From: Duganella sp. SG902
GTDB taxonomy: Bacteria > Pseudomonadota > Gammaproteobacteria > Burkholderiales > Burkholderiaceae_D
Assembly (NCBI RefSeq): GCF_013376005.1
Contig: NZ_JABMJK010000003.1
Coordinates: 372,001 to 436,000 of the forward strand
Direction of reading: 5' to 3'
DNA: 64,000 nucleotides
The position numbers were made by a program, and so were the translations under genes. Below the pieces are notes generated by a model, which made no database searches, was not told the DNA's origin, and saw only the letters and a list, made by a program, of their open reading frames with translations. Each line of letters opens with the position of its first letter. Position 1 is the first letter of the stretch. This document shows, piece after piece, positions 48,846 to 58,260 of the stretch.

Positions 48846-50951
48846 TTACTTCGCTTTCGCGGTAACGATAGCGTCGATAACGTGCTTAGGCGCCTCGGAG
48901 TAGTGCTTGAACTCCATGGTGTAGGTCGCACGACCTTGCGTTGCGGAACGCAGGGTGGTCGAGTAACCAAACATTTCCGACAGTGGCACTTCGGCTTTGA
49001 TGATCTTGCCGCCGCCGCCTGGGATTTCGTCCATGCCCTGCACCATACCGCGGCGGGACGACAGGTCGCCCATCACGGTACCGGCGTAGTCTTCCGGCGT
49101 TTCCACTTCCACGGCCATCATTGGTTCCAGGATGACTGGGTTAGCGCGTTTGCAAGCCTCTTTGAAGGCCATCGAACCGGCCATGCGGAATGCATTTTCG
49201 TTCGAGTCAACATCGTGGTACGAACCGAAGGTCAGGGTCACTTTGACGTCCACCACCGGGTAGCCGGCCAGAACACCGGTGTTCAGGGTTTCGCGCACGC
49301 CTTTTTCCACCGCAGGGATGAATTCGCGAGGAATCACACCGCCCTTGATGGCGTCGACGAACTCGAAGCCCTTGCCTTGTTCCTGTGGCTCCAGGGTCAC
49401 GACGGCGTGGCCGTACTGACCACGACCACCCGACTGCTTGACGAACTTGCCTTCCACATCGGACACGGTCTTGCGCACGGTTTCACGGTAGGCAACCTGT
49501 GGTTTGCCCACGGTGGCTTCCACGCCGAATTCGCGCTTCATGCGGTCAACGATGATCTCCAGGTGCAGCTCGCCCATACCACCGATGATGGTCTGGCCCG
49601 ACTCTTCGTCGGTCTTCACGCGGAACGACGGGTCTTCCTGCGCCAGACGGTTCAGTGCCAGACCCATTTTTTCCTGGTCAGCCTTGGTTTTTGGTTCCAC
49701 AGCCTGTTGAATCACCGGCTCCGGGAACACCATTTTTTCCAGGGTGATGATCGAGGCTGGATCGCACAGGGTTTCACCGGTGGTCACGTCCTTCAGGCCC
49801 ACTGCCGCGGCGATGTCGCCGGCGCGCACTTCCTTGATCTCTTCGCGCTGGTTGGCGTGCATCTGCAGAATACGGCCCAGACGCTCTTTACGACCTTTGA
49901 CCGAGTTGTACACGGTATCGCCGGCGTTGATCACACCCGAGTACACGCGGAAGAAGGCCAGCTGGCCCACGAACGGGTCGGTCATGATCTTGAAGGCCAG
50001 CGCCGAGAATTTCTCGTCGTCGGCGGCCTTGCGGGTGGCTGGCTGCTCGTCTTCGTCGGTGCCCGAAACGGCTGCGATGTCCACTGGGGACGGCAGGTAT
50101 TCGATCACCGCGTCCAGCATGGCCTGCACGCCCTTGTTCTTGAAGGCGGTACCGCACATCATTGGAACGATCTCGGAAGCGATGGTGCGGTCGCGCAGCG
50201 CCTTCTTGATCTCGGCTTCCGACAGGTCGCCTTCTTCCAGGTACTTGTTCATCAGGTCTTCGTTCGCCTCGGCGGCGGCTTCAACCATCTTCTCGCGCCA
50301 CTCGGCGGCCGAATCGGCCAGCTCGGCAGGGATGTCGACGTAGTCGAACTTCATGCCTTGCGAAGCGTCGTCCCAGATGATGGCTTTCATCTTGACCAGG
50401 TCGATCACGCCCTTGAAGTTGTCTTCGGCGCCGATCGGGATCTGGATCAGCACTGGGTTGGCCTTCAGGCGTGCGCGCATCTGCTCGTACACTTTGAAGA
50501 AGTTCGCGCCGGTACGGTCCATCTTGTTGACGAAGGCCAGACGTGGCACTTTGTACTTGTTGGCCTGACGCCACACGGTTTCCGACTGTGGCTGAACGCC
50601 GCCCACTGCGCAGTAAACCATGCAAGCACCGTCCAGAACACGCATCGAGCGTTCAACTTCAATGGTGAAGTCAACGTGGCCCGGGGTGTCGATGATGTTG
50701 ATGTGGTGCTCAGGGAAGTTGTTCGCCATGCCTTTCCAGAAGCAGGTGGTCGCAGCCGAGGTGATGGTGATACCACGCTCTTGTTCCTGCTCCATCCAGT
50801 CCATGGTGGCGGCGCCGTCGTGGACTTCACCGATCTTGTGGTTCACGCCCGTGTAGAACAGAACGCGCTCGGTGGTGGTGGTCTTACCTGCATCGATGTG
50901 AGCGGAGATACCGATATTGCGGTAGCGCTCGATGGGGGTCTTGCGGGCCAT
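48846..50951 (-). CDS. fusA: Elongation factor G
   Basis: EF-G catalyses translocation. The start is ATG 50951 ([20 protein letters not shown]), giving 701 residues; an upstream in-frame ATG at 51026 is not supported. G1 is [13 protein letters not shown]3 [15 protein letters not shown] and G4 [10 protein letters not shown]. The domain IV tip shows the [19 protein letters not shown] loop. Length is standard. It lies between rpsG and tuf. Confidence 0.98.
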   Translation of the reverse strand: MARKTPIERYRNIGISAHIDAGKTTTTERVLFYTGVNHKIGEVHDGAATMDWMEQEQERGITITSAATTCFWKGMANNFPEHHINIIDTPGHVDFTIEVERSMRVLDGACMVYCAVGGVQPQSETVWRQANKYKVPRLAFVNKMDRTGANFFKVYEQMRARLKANPVLIQIPIGAEDNFKGVIDLVKMKAIIWDDASQGMKFDYVDIPAELADSAAEWREKMVEAAAEANEDLMNKYLEEGDLSEAEIKKALRDRTIASEIVPMMCGTAFKNKGVQAMLDAVIEYLPSPVDIAAVSGTDEDEQPATRKAADDEKFSALAFKIMTDPFVGQLAFFRVYSGVINAGDTVYNSVKGRKERLGRILQMHANQREEIKEVRAGDIAAAVGLKDVTTGETLCDPASIITLEKMVFPEPVIQQAVEPKTKADQEKMGLALNRLAQEDPSFRVKTDEESGQTIIGGMGELHLEIIVDRMKREFGVEATVGKPQVAYRETVRKTVSDVEGKFVKQSGGRGQYGHAVVTLEPQEQGKGFEFVDAIKGGVIPREFIPAVEKGVRETLNTGVLAGYPVVDVKVTLTFGSYHDVDSNENAFRMAGSMAFKEACKRANPVILEPMMAVEVETPEDYAGTVMGDLSSRRGMVQGMDEIPGGGGKIIKAEVPLSEMFGYSTTLRSATQGRATYTMEFKHYSEAPKHVIDAIVTAKAK

Positions 50952-51061
50952 AATTAATCCTAAATCGTTTAATGGACAAAACCGAGCGCCATTTTTGGTG
51001 ACAAAAATGAGCCCGGCCTCGAACAACGGATAACAGCCAGCTCAGCAGCTGGCCGATTTTA

Positions 51062-51532
51062 TTAGAAGCGGAAGTGCGAGAACGCTTTGTTCGCTTCAGC
51101 CATGCGGTGAACTTCGTCACGACGCTTCATCGCGCCGCCACGGCCTTCGGCCGCTTCCATCAGCTCGCCAGCCAGACGTTGTGGCATGGACTTCTCGCTG
51201 CGCTTGTTGGCAGCTTCGCGCAGCCAACGCATGGACAGGGCCATGCGGCGCACTGGGCGGACTTCAACCGGCACCTGGTAGTTGGCACCACCAACGCGAC
51301 GGGATTTCACTTCAACCAGCGGCTTGGCGTTGTTCAGCGCGGTGGCGAACACTTCCAGCGGGTCTTTGCCCGATTTCTGGGCGATGTGCTCGAAGGCACC
51401 GTAGATGATGTTTTCAGCGACCGATTTTTTACCGGACAGCATCAGAACGTTCACGAATTTGGCGACATCGGTGTTGCCGAATTTTGGATCCGGCAGGATC
51501 TCGCGCTTGGGTACTTCACGACGACGTGGCAT
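51062..51532 (-). CDS. rpsG: 30S ribosomal protein S7
   Basis: S7 initiates head assembly and represses the str operon in E. coli. From ATG 51532 ([20 protein letters not shown]) it has 156 residues. [20 protein letters not shown] and the beta-hairpin [20 protein letters not shown] are characteristic. A small hairpin (GCCAGCT/AGCTGGC, 51036-51053) lies just after its stop. Confidence 0.97.
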   Translation of the reverse strand: MPRRREVPKREILPDPKFGNTDVAKFVNVLMLSGKKSVAENIIYGAFEHIAQKSGKDPLEVFATALNNAKPLVEVKSRRVGGANYQVPVEVRPVRRMALSMRWLREAANKRSEKSMPQRLAGELMEAAEGRGGAMKRRDEVHRMAEANKAFSHFRF

Positions 51533-51637
51533 GTCATTTCCTTTATCTTCAGTTGAGTGCCTTGCGGTCACTCGCGGCGGCCATCATAGCCAACCACTTA
51601 CTCGGTCTCACGACCGGCTCAACTCAATTAATGTAGA

Positions 51638-52021
51638 TTACTTCTTGGCTTGCTTGGCGCGCTTGGCACCGTATTTCGAGCGAGCTTGCTTACGGTCTTT
51701 AACGCCCTGGGTATCCAGTGCACCGCGAACCATGTGGTAACGCACACCTGGCAAGTCTTTCACACGACCGCCGCGCAGCAGGACCACGCTGTGTTCCTGC
51801 AGGTTGTGGCCTTCGCCGCCGATGTACGAAATGACTTCGAAACCGTTGGTCAGGCGCACCTTGGCAACTTTACGCAGTGCCGAGTTAGGCTTCTTAGGAG
51901 TGGTGGTGTACACACGGGTGCACACGCCACGTTTTTGCGGGCTGTTTTCCAGCGCCGGCGATTTGCTCTTCACGACCAGCTTGGTGCGTGGTTGGCGAAT
52001 CAGTTGATTGATGGTTGGCAT
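51638..52021 (-). CDS. rpsL: 30S ribosomal protein S12
   Basis: S12 lines the decoding centre. The 127-residue product has [20 protein letters not shown], with lysine 42-type residue intact, and [20 protein letters not shown], with the lysine and the aspartate that is methylthiolated. Both positions are wild type for streptomycin sensitivity. It is the first gene of the str operon; its leader is about 155 bases from the promoter at 52183-52211. Confidence 0.97.
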   Translation of the reverse strand: MPTINQLIRQPRTKLVVKSKSPALENSPQKRGVCTRVYTTTPKKPNSALRKVAKVRLTNGFEVISYIGGEGHNLQEHSVVLLRGGRVKDLPGVRYHMVRGALDTQGVKDRKQARSKYGAKRAKQAKK

Positions 52022-52182
52022 CGTTCTAAACCCAACTAAATTACAACGTTAACAACCCGGTCATAGTGCCGGGGACAAAAAACCTTCTCCCGATTTACTG
52101 GGCAACGGAGGCGCAAACAGCCACTCTCGCGGAGCAGCCGGATTCAGCGTATACGATGTGCAGAATAAATTGAGAACTCGCG

Positions 52183-52211
52183 AGTATAGACGTGAAGCGC
52201 GGCTCAGTCAA
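52183..52211 (-). promoter_or_regulatory. Str operon sigma70 promoter
   Basis: On the minus strand TTGACT (52206-52211), exactly 17 bases, TATACT (52183-52188). Each hexamer matches the consensus at five of six positions. It drives rpsL-rpsG-fusA-tuf. Confidence 0.8.
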
Positions 52212-52234
52212 CCAATTTCACGGCGCCATGCGGC

Positions 52235-52262
52235 TTGCAAGGATCAAGAAACACTTGATAAT
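52235..52262 (+). promoter_or_regulatory. Candidate promoter of the phosphoethanolamine transferase with an inverted repeat
   Basis: TTGCAA (52235-52240), 16 bases, GATAAT (52257-52262). The spacer contains ATCAAG-N5-CTTGAT (52243-52259), which looks like a dimeric repressor site overlapping the -10. Confidence 0.5.
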
Positions 52263-52294
52263 AGCGGACTAATCCATCATCCCCTGTCCGCCGA

Positions 52295-54169
52295 ATGCCA
52301 TCCCTGCCGCGTCCCGCCCCCTTGTTCGTGCTTGCCAGCTACCTGATGTTGTCGCTGGTGCCCTGCGTGCCCCTGTTGCTGGGCAAGCAGGTGCCGGAGC
52401 TGGCGCACGTGCTGGCGGTGGAGGCGCTGGCCTGGCTGGCGGTGTGGAGCGTGTTCGGCCGGCCGGCCTGGTTCCACTGGCTGCTGATCCCGGCGTTCGT
52501 GGCGCTGCCGACCGAAATCTACTTGTATATTTATTACGGCCAGGGCATCTCCACCCACCATCTCGGCATCATTGCCGAGACCAGCCCCAAGGAGGCGATG
52601 GAGTTCCTCGGCCGCAAGGTCTGGCTGATGGGCGCGGTGCTGCTGGCCATGATACTGTGGGGCGGCGCGGTGCAGGTGGCGGCGCGCCACAGCCCGACGC
52701 TGACCTGGCGCGGCAAGTCGCGCCGGGCCGTGCTGGCCGCGCTGCTGGCGCTGGGCGCGCTGTGGGCCTACGGCTGGGAATTCGGCGTGCGCGGCAAGCC
52801 GGCGCCGCCGCCGCATGCCAGCGCCAGCGCCGCGTCCACAGCGTCCGCCAGCGAGGAAGAGGCCGAGGAGGACGCGCCGGAAGACAGCGCGCAGGAACAC
52901 GCCGCCATCGCCGGCGCCGGCCGCACCGGCTGGCACTGGCCGGCGCTGCCCTGGCGCGTGCGCACGCCGCTGGCGTTCAGCGACTTCGCCTCGTCCTGGC
53001 CGTTCGGCCTGACCGCGCGCGGGGTCGACTTCTACAAGGAGCGCGAATACCTGGCCGACCTCGGCCGGCGCAGCCGCAGCTTCACCTTCGGCGCGCACCA
53101 GCCGCAAAAGAACGACGCGCCGGAGATCGTCATCATGGTGATCGGCGAATCGTCGCGCTACGACCGCTGGGGCATCAACGGCTACTCGCGCGACACCACG
53201 CCGCTGCTGCGCCAGGAGCCCAACCTGGTGACGCTGCCGGACGTGATCACCTCGGTCTCGGCCACGCGCCTGTCGGTGCCGGTGATCATCTCGCGCAAGC
53301 CGGCCATGCAGGCGCTGAAGGATGGCTTCTACGAGAAATCCTTCCTGACCGCCTACAAGGAGGCCGGCTTCAAGACCTTCTGGCTGTCCAACCAGATCTC
53401 GTTCGGCCAGTTCGACACGCCGGTGTCGGTGTTCGCCAAGGAGGCCAACGTGATCCAGTTCATGAACCTGGGCGGCTTCACCAACAACTCCAACTTCGAC
53501 CAGATTTTGCTGGAGCCGCTGCGGCACGCCATCGGCGACCCGGCGCCGAAGAAGCTGATCGTGCTGCACACGCTGGGCAACCACTGGAACTACAGCCAGC
53601 GCTACCCGAAGGAATTCGACAAATGGCAGCCGTCGCTGTTCGGCGTCGACAAGCCGGTGTACACCGACCTGAAGATCAAGCCGCAGCTCAACAACAGCTA
53701 CGACAACTCCATCCTCTACACCGACTGGTTCCTGTCGCAGGTGATCCGGCAGCTCAAGGACACGCAACAGCTCAGCTCCATGGTGTACGTGGCGGACCAC
53801 GGCCAGACCCTGTACGACGGCAGCTGCAACATCGCCTTCCACGGCCACAACACCCAGTACGAATTCCACGTGCCGGCCATGGTCTGGTACTCGGACCTGT
53901 ACAAGGAGCGCTATCCGGAAAAGGTGAGGCAACTGCTGCGCCACCGCAAGGCGCGGCTGGCCACCGAGAACATGTTCCACACGCTGCTGGACCTGGGCGA
54001 CATCCAGTACGACGATCAAAAGCTGGAGTGGAGCTTCCTCAACAAGCAGTTCAAGCAGCACAAGCGCTACGTCGACAGCTACGGCTGGTCCAACTACGAC
54101 AACGCCAGCTTCAAGGGCGACTGCCGCGAAGTGATGGACAAGGGCAAACCGCTCAAACAGGAAAAATAA
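52295..54169 (+). CDS. Phosphoethanolamine transferase-like membrane enzyme (EptA family)
   Basis: A 624-residue inner-membrane enzyme that likely transfers phosphoethanolamine to lipid A or another envelope acceptor. The N-terminal 160 residues have four to five membrane helices. A long alanine/serine/acidic linker (HASASAASTASASEEEAEED) precedes a periplasmic sulfatase-fold domain with metal ligands in VIGESSRYDRWGINGYSRDT, VADHGQTLYDG and AFHGHNTQYE, and the catalytic threonine in SVSATRLSVPVII. The threonine environment differs from the CGTATAVSVP of EptA/MCR, so substrate specificity is uncertain. The gene is divergent from the str operon. Confidence 0.85.
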   Translation: MPSLPRPAPLFVLASYLMLSLVPCVPLLLGKQVPELAHVLAVEALAWLAVWSVFGRPAWFHWLLIPAFVALPTEIYLYIYYGQGISTHHLGIIAETSPKEAMEFLGRKVWLMGAVLLAMILWGGAVQVAARHSPTLTWRGKSRRAVLAALLALGALWAYGWEFGVRGKPAPPPHASASAASTASASEEEAEEDAPEDSAQEHAAIAGAGRTGWHWPALPWRVRTPLAFSDFASSWPFGLTARGVDFYKEREYLADLGRRSRSFTFGAHQPQKNDAPEIVIMVIGESSRYDRWGINGYSRDTTPLLRQEPNLVTLPDVITSVSATRLSVPVIISRKPAMQALKDGFYEKSFLTAYKEAGFKTFWLSNQISFGQFDTPVSVFAKEANVIQFMNLGGFTNNSNFDQILLEPLRHAIGDPAPKKLIVLHTLGNHWNYSQRYPKEFDKWQPSLFGVDKPVYTDLKIKPQLNNSYDNSILYTDWFLSQVIRQLKDTQQLSSMVYVADHGQTLYDGSCNIAFHGHNTQYEFHVPAMVWYSDLYKERYPEKVRQLLRHRKARLATENMFHTLLDLGDIQYDDQKLEWSFLNKQFKQHKRYVDSYGWSNYDNASFKGDCREVMDKGKPLKQEK

Positions 54170-54229
54170 AGAGCATACGTTCCGGCCGGCACCCGGCGCG
54201 GGAGCGGCCGGGACCAGCATTGACGCGCC

Positions 54230-55825
54230 CTAGCGCAGTGCCAGGCGGCCCGCCATACGGCCGCCGCCCGCCGCGTCGCCGATCTTGAACACGCTGACGG
54301 TCTGCTGCAGTTGGCCGGCCTGATCCTGCAGCGACTGCGTGGCGGCGGCCGCTTCCTCCACCAGCGCGGCATTCTGCTGCGTCACCTGGTCCATCTGCGC
54401 CACCGCCTGATTGACCTGATCGATGCCCTCGCTCTGCTCGCGGCTGGCGACGGCGATTTCGCCGACGATCTGCGTCACCTGATGCACATCGCCCACCAGC
54501 GTGGTCATGGTGGTGCCGGCCTGCTCGACCAGATTGGTGCCCAGCTGGATCTTCTGCACCGAATCATCGATCAGCACCTTGATTTCCTTGGCCGCCGCGG
54601 CCGAGCGCTGCGCCAGGTTGCGCACCTCGGTCGCCACCACCGCGAAGCCACGGCCCTGCTCACCGGCGCGCGCCGCCTCCACCGCCGCGTTCAGCGCCAG
54701 GATGTTGGTCTGGAACGCGATGCCGTCGATCACGCCGGTGATATCGACAATCTTGCGCGAGGCGTCGTTGATGTCATTCATGGTGGAGACCACCTGCTGC
54801 ATTACCTCGCCGCCTTGCGCGGCCGTGGCCGAGGCGCCCTCCACCAGCTTGCGCGCATGCTGGGCGTTTTCCGAATTCTGCTTGACGGTGCTGGTCAGCT
54901 CCTCGATCGAGGCGGCGGTTTCCTCCAGCGAACTGGCCTGGGTTTCCGTGCGCGAGGACAGCTCCATATTCCCGGCCGCCAGTTCCTGCGAGCCGGTGTT
55001 GATCACATCCGCGCCCTGGCGCACGCGCGACACGGTGGACAGCAGATCGCCCTGCATGCGCTGGATCGCCTTCAGCAAGCGCTGGATTTCGTTGTCGCCG
55101 GAAGCCTCGATGTGCGCGGTCAGGTCGCCGCTGGCAACGCGGTCCAGTTGCTCGACCGCGCCGGCCAGCGGCAGCAGCACGGTGGATCGCAGCATCAGGT
55201 GCGCGCCAAACACCAGGGCCAGCGCGATCAGCAGGCCCAGCGCGACCAGCCACATGACCACCGTGTACTCGCTGGCGCGCTTGGCGGCCAGGTCGCTGAT
55301 CTGCTCATCGCCCAGCTTCTGGAACTTTTCCAGCAGCGTGGAGAAGGCGGCGCCGGTCGGGGTCAGCTCGGCGGAATTGATGGCGGAGTAGGCGGCGGTA
55401 TCATCCTTGGCCAGCGCGGCGGAGGCGCGTTCCAGCACCACGGACAGCTTGCGGCCGGCGTCCACCAGATCCTTCTTGAGCTGGGCGTCCTGCCCTGGGT
55501 AGTTGGGTGTCTTGTCAAACTTGTCGAGGAAGTCCAGCGTGCGCAGGTAGGATTTCTGGGCGCTGGCCAGCGCCGAGTCACGCTCGGCCTTGTTGTCGGC
55601 CTCTTTCAGCGCCGCATAGCCGCGCGTCATGGCCGAGCGGGTGCGCGTGGTGTCCTTGTAGGCGTCGTTGATGATGATGATCTGCGAAGCGATCTGATGC
55701 ACTTCCGCAATCGAGCGGTTCGACTGCTGCAACGCGAAAATTCCGAGCCCGGCGCCGACCAGCAGCATCCCCGCAAACAACACCAGCACGCCCAGCAGGC
55801 TTGTCTTCACAGTTATATTTTTCAC
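54230..55825 (-). CDS. Methyl-accepting chemotaxis protein
   Basis: A 531-residue chemoreceptor. Helix 1 ([20 protein letters not shown]) and helix 2 ([20 protein letters not shown], near 190-210) flank a periplasmic four-helix bundle (4HB_MCP; begins [15 protein letters not shown]). HAMP follows ([20 protein letters not shown]), then the signalling domain with the invariant hairpin tip region [20 protein letters not shown]. No C-terminal NWETF pentapeptide for CheR/CheB docking, so it depends on other receptors for efficient adaptation. Ligand unknown. A perfect TATAAT precedes it (see 55865-55897). It converges with the EptA-like gene. Confidence 0.92.
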   Translation of the reverse strand: MKNITVKTSLLGVLVLFAGMLLVGAGLGIFALQQSNRSIAEVHQIASQIIIINDAYKDTTRTRSAMTRGYAALKEADNKAERDSALASAQKSYLRTLDFLDKFDKTPNYPGQDAQLKKDLVDAGRKLSVVLERASAALAKDDTAAYSAINSAELTPTGAAFSTLLEKFQKLGDEQISDLAAKRASEYTVVMWLVALGLLIALALVFGAHLMLRSTVLLPLAGAVEQLDRVASGDLTAHIEASGDNEIQRLLKAIQRMQGDLLSTVSRVRQGADVINTGSQELAAGNMELSSRTETQASSLEETAASIEELTSTVKQNSENAQHARKLVEGASATAAQGGEVMQQVVSTMNDINDASRKIVDITGVIDGIAFQTNILALNAAVEAARAGEQGRGFAVVATEVRNLAQRSAAAAKEIKVLIDDSVQKIQLGTNLVEQAGTTMTTLVGDVHQVTQIVGEIAVASREQSEGIDQVNQAVAQMDQVTQQNAALVEEAAAATQSLQDQAGQLQQTVSVFKIGDAAGGGRMAGRLALR

Positions 55826-55864
55826 GCGTGATCTCCCGTCGCATTTAACAATTGCCCTTTAGTA

Positions 55865-55897
55865 ATTATACGCTAATAAACTACATGCAAAATGTAG
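55865..55897 (-). promoter_or_regulatory. Promoter -10 and inverted repeat upstream of the chemoreceptor
   Basis: On the minus strand TATAAT (55865-55870) is a perfect -10. CTACAT-N5-ATGTAG (55881-55897) covers the expected -35 position, whose sequence is weak, suggesting an activator or repressor site. No FliA-type promoter is evident. Confidence 0.5.
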
Positions 55898-55917
55898 CTT
55901 AATCGGGCCGGCATGCC

Positions 55918-56382
55918 TTACGCAGGCTTATGCACCATCAGCCAGTACACCACCAGCAACGCGCCAAATGCCGGGAAGCCGAGCCCCGTCCATATCTTTT
56001 CATACTGCCAGTAGCGCGAGGGCAGCGCCGCTCCCTGGGCAGCGGCCAGCGCCGCCATGTCACGCATGCGCAGCTGCAGCCACACCACCGGCAGCCAGCA
56101 CGCACCTGCCAGCAAGTACAGCGCGATCGACCAGACGATCCAGCGCGAGCCGAGCGGAAACCCAGCAAGATGCATCATCCAAAGACCAGACAACGGTTGA
56201 ATAATGATGGCCGGCGTGGTGAACCACCAGTCCGCGCGCGCCACCAGCCGGGTCACCACGGCGATGGCCGGCACGTTGCCGCTACGGTTAGCGAAAAACA
56301 TGTAGAAAGCCGTACCGAAGCCGGTTCCGAACATAAAGGTGGCTGACAGAATATGCAGCCATTTGATCGCCATATAGTCCAT
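55918..56382 (-). CDS. DUF2269 family membrane protein
   Basis: A 154-residue protein with four hydrophobic helices (KWLHILSATFMFGTGFGTAF, RADWWFTTPAIIIQPLSGLW, IVWSIALYLLAGACWLPVVW, LGFPAFGALLVVYWLMV). It matches the DUF2269 family, of unknown function. The ATG overlaps the stop of the upstream NAD(P)-binding gene by one base, so the two are coupled, and both are under the GbsR-type regulator through the operator at 57664-57685. Confidence 0.85.
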   Translation of the reverse strand: MDYMAIKWLHILSATFMFGTGFGTAFYMFFANRSGNVPAIAVVTRLVARADWWFTTPAIIIQPLSGLWMMHLAGFPLGSRWIVWSIALYLLAGACWLPVVWLQLRMRDMAALAAAQGAALPSRYWQYEKIWTGLGFPAFGALLVVYWLMVHKPA

Positions 56383-57647
56383 TATTTACTCGCCCTCCAC
56401 ATCAGGAACATCAACGCCAGCAAGGGCAGGTTCTTACTCAGCGGGCCGAACGGATGGAGCCAGAAGAACGGCAGGCAGACGCTCATCACCAGCGTGTAGC
56501 CACCCACCAGCGCCAGCTGCGCCGCCCACAGCCAGCGGCGCGGACGCAACAACAGCAGCGCGCCGATTGCGGCGTCGGTCAGGCTGGCCGCCAGCAGCAC
56601 GGCTTCCCGCGCGGCGGCCGGCACGCCGCAAGCCGCCAGCCACGCGCGGCTTTCCTCGTGCGGCCAACCGAACCAGGACACGGCCGCGGTCCACAGCCAC
56701 ATGAAGGCTATCATGATGGTGATCAGCGGCGCGGCCCAATCCCACACGGCGGCGAACCGTTGCGCCGGGCGGGCGAAATGCGCCGGATCGCGCGGCGGCC
56801 GGCCTAACAGCGCGGTGGCGGGGCCGGCGTCGGCGGTGTTGCCACCATCCGCGCTTTGCTCCAACATCAGCAGCGACTCCGGCGTCAACGCGCTGGAGGG
56901 CATCAACGCGGCCACGCGCGCCACCAGGCGGGCCAGCGGCAGCGGCAAATCCAGCACCAGCCCCGGCGGCGCCCGCATGCCTTGCCGCAGGTCGCCCAGA
57001 TAGCCCGCCATGGTGGTGGCGCGCGGCCCCACCACCGCCAGCTCGCGCGGGCCGGCGGCGACCGCCGTCACCAGCTTGACGATCACAGCGGCCAGGTCTT
57101 CGACGTGGATGGGCTGTACCTTGGCGCCATGCGCCATCGGCATCATCAGCGCGGGCAACGTGGCCAGCATGCGGAACATGACGCTGCTGGCGCCCTCCTC
57201 GCCATATACCAGCGACGGCCGGATGATGGTCGACTCCAGGCCGCGCGCCAGCAGATCCGCTTCCGCCGCGCCCTTGCTGCGCCAATAGCCGGTGGCGGCG
57301 TCCGGATGGCTGCCCAGCGCGGACACCTGCACCACGCGCCGCACGCCCGCGCGCTCGCACGCCGCGAAAACGGCCACCGGCGCCGCGCGGTGCAGCCGGT
57401 CGAAATCACCGGGCTGTTGTTCGCGGATGATGCCGACGCAGTTGACCACCGCGTCCACGCCCGCCAGCAACGGCAGCCAGTCCGCCTCCGTGGTCATGCG
57501 GCCAAACTCGGCCTCGCGCCAGTCCTGCGGCCGCTCGCCGGCCGGCCGCCGGCGGCTCAATCCAATCACTTCACAACCAGCCGCGCGCAAGGCCCGCAGC
57601 GCATGGCTGCCGATTAATCCAGTGGCGCCAAGTATCAATACTTTCAT
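56382..57647 (-). CDS. NAD(P)-binding epimerase/NmrA-like protein fused to a DoxX-like membrane domain
   Basis: A 421-residue protein starting at ATG 57647 (MKVLILGATGLIGSHALRAL) with GGGAGG just upstream. The N-terminal 290 residues are an atypical short-chain dehydrogenase with GATGLIG, CEVIGLSRRRPAGE and DAVVNCVGIIRE, but no YxxxK catalytic pair is obvious, as in NmrA/complex I assembly types. The C-terminal 125 residues form about four membrane helices (AAPLITIMIAFMWLWTAAVS; AVLLAASLTDAAIGALLLL; LWAAQLALVGGYTLVMSVC) of the DoxX type. Coupled to the DUF2269 gene. An operator sits 17 bases upstream. Confidence 0.85.
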   Translation of the reverse strand: MKVLILGATGLIGSHALRALRAAGCEVIGLSRRRPAGERPQDWREAEFGRMTTEADWLPLLAGVDAVVNCVGIIREQQPGDFDRLHRAAPVAVFAACERAGVRRVVQVSALGSHPDAATGYWRSKGAAEADLLARGLESTIIRPSLVYGEEGASSVMFRMLATLPALMMPMAHGAKVQPIHVEDLAAVIVKLVTAVAAGPRELAVVGPRATTMAGYLGDLRQGMRAPPGLVLDLPLPLARLVARVAALMPSSALTPESLLMLEQSADGGNTADAGPATALLGRPPRDPAHFARPAQRFAAVWDWAAPLITIMIAFMWLWTAAVSWFGWPHEESRAWLAACGVPAAAREAVLLAASLTDAAIGALLLLRPRRWLWAAQLALVGGYTLVMSVCLPFFWLHPFGPLSKNLPLLALMFLMWRASK

Positions 57648-57663
57648 ACCGCCTCCCATCTGT

Positions 57664-57685
57664 TATTTCTGTAATGACAGAAATA
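57664..57685. promoter_or_regulatory. GbsR-type operator 1
   Basis: TATTTCTGT-AATG-ACAGAAATA: perfect 9-bp half-sites with a 4-base spacer. It lies 17 bases upstream of the NAD(P)-binding gene. The same half-sites and spacing recur at 58239-58260. Confidence 0.85.
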
Positions 57686-57700
57686 TTTACCGAAATTTTT

Positions 57701-58228
57701 TTAATCGCTGCCGAGCAAACGCGCCACTTTGCCGCCCATTTTCAGGAAGCGCTGCATGGTCGCCGGCGGCAGGTGCTTGTAGTCGTCATAGGTGGCCGTG
57801 AGCATTTCGAGGAAGTCCAGCACTTGCTCCATCTTCAGCCTGGTGGCCTGTTCCAGTTGCGGATCGTGTTCCGCCTCCACCGCGCAGGCGCGCAGCACCG
57901 TCAGGGTGGGATCGATCTCGCGCTTCTTGCGCTCCTCCACAATGACGCGGAAGATTTCCCACACGTCCTGCAGGGCGACGAAGTGATCGCGGCGGTCGCC
58001 GGCGACGTGCGTCACGCGCACCAATCCCCAACTCTGCAGCTCTTTCAGGCTGTTGCTGACATTGGAACGCGCCACGTTCAGGGTCTCGACGATGTCTTCG
58101 GCGTGCAGCGGTTGATTGGCCAGGAACAGCAGCGCGTGGATCTGCGCCACCGTGCGATTCACCCCCCACCGCGCGCCCATTTCACCCCAGTGGAGAATGT
58201 ATTTCTGGATGGTCGGGGTCATCTTCAT
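57701..58228 (-). CDS. GbsR/MarR-type transcriptional regulator
   Basis: A 175-residue DNA-binding protein. The N-terminal QKYILHWGEMGARWGVNRTV and helix-turn-helix HAEDIVETLNVARSNVSNSL belong to the GbsR subfamily of MarR regulators, which in Bacillus represses glycine betaine genes. The second half is a helical dimerisation region (LRACAVEAEHDPQLEQATRL). Two identical-format operators, one before this gene (58239-58260) and one before the downstream pair (57664-57685), point to autoregulation. The ligand is unknown. Confidence 0.9.
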   Translation of the reverse strand: MKMTPTIQKYILHWGEMGARWGVNRTVAQIHALLFLANQPLHAEDIVETLNVARSNVSNSLKELQSWGLVRVTHVAGDRRDHFVALQDVWEIFRVIVEERKKREIDPTLTVLRACAVEAEHDPQLEQATRLKMEQVLDFLEMLTATYDDYKHLPPATMQRFLKMGGKVARLLGSD

Positions 58229-58238
58229 GGGCTTCTCT

Positions 58239-58260
58239 TATTTCTGTCAACACAGAAATA
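58239..58260. promoter_or_regulatory. GbsR-type operator 2
   Basis: TATTTCTGT-CAAC-ACAGAAATA, half-sites identical to operator 1 and with the same 4-base spacer. It lies 10 bases upstream of the regulator start, immediately past the stop of the MutS-like gene. Confidence 0.85.

Noticed and set aside
50952-51026. Upstream extension of EF-G to an ATG at 51026
   Set aside because: The added 25 residues are not part of EF-G, and [12 protein letters not shown] is the universal N-terminus.
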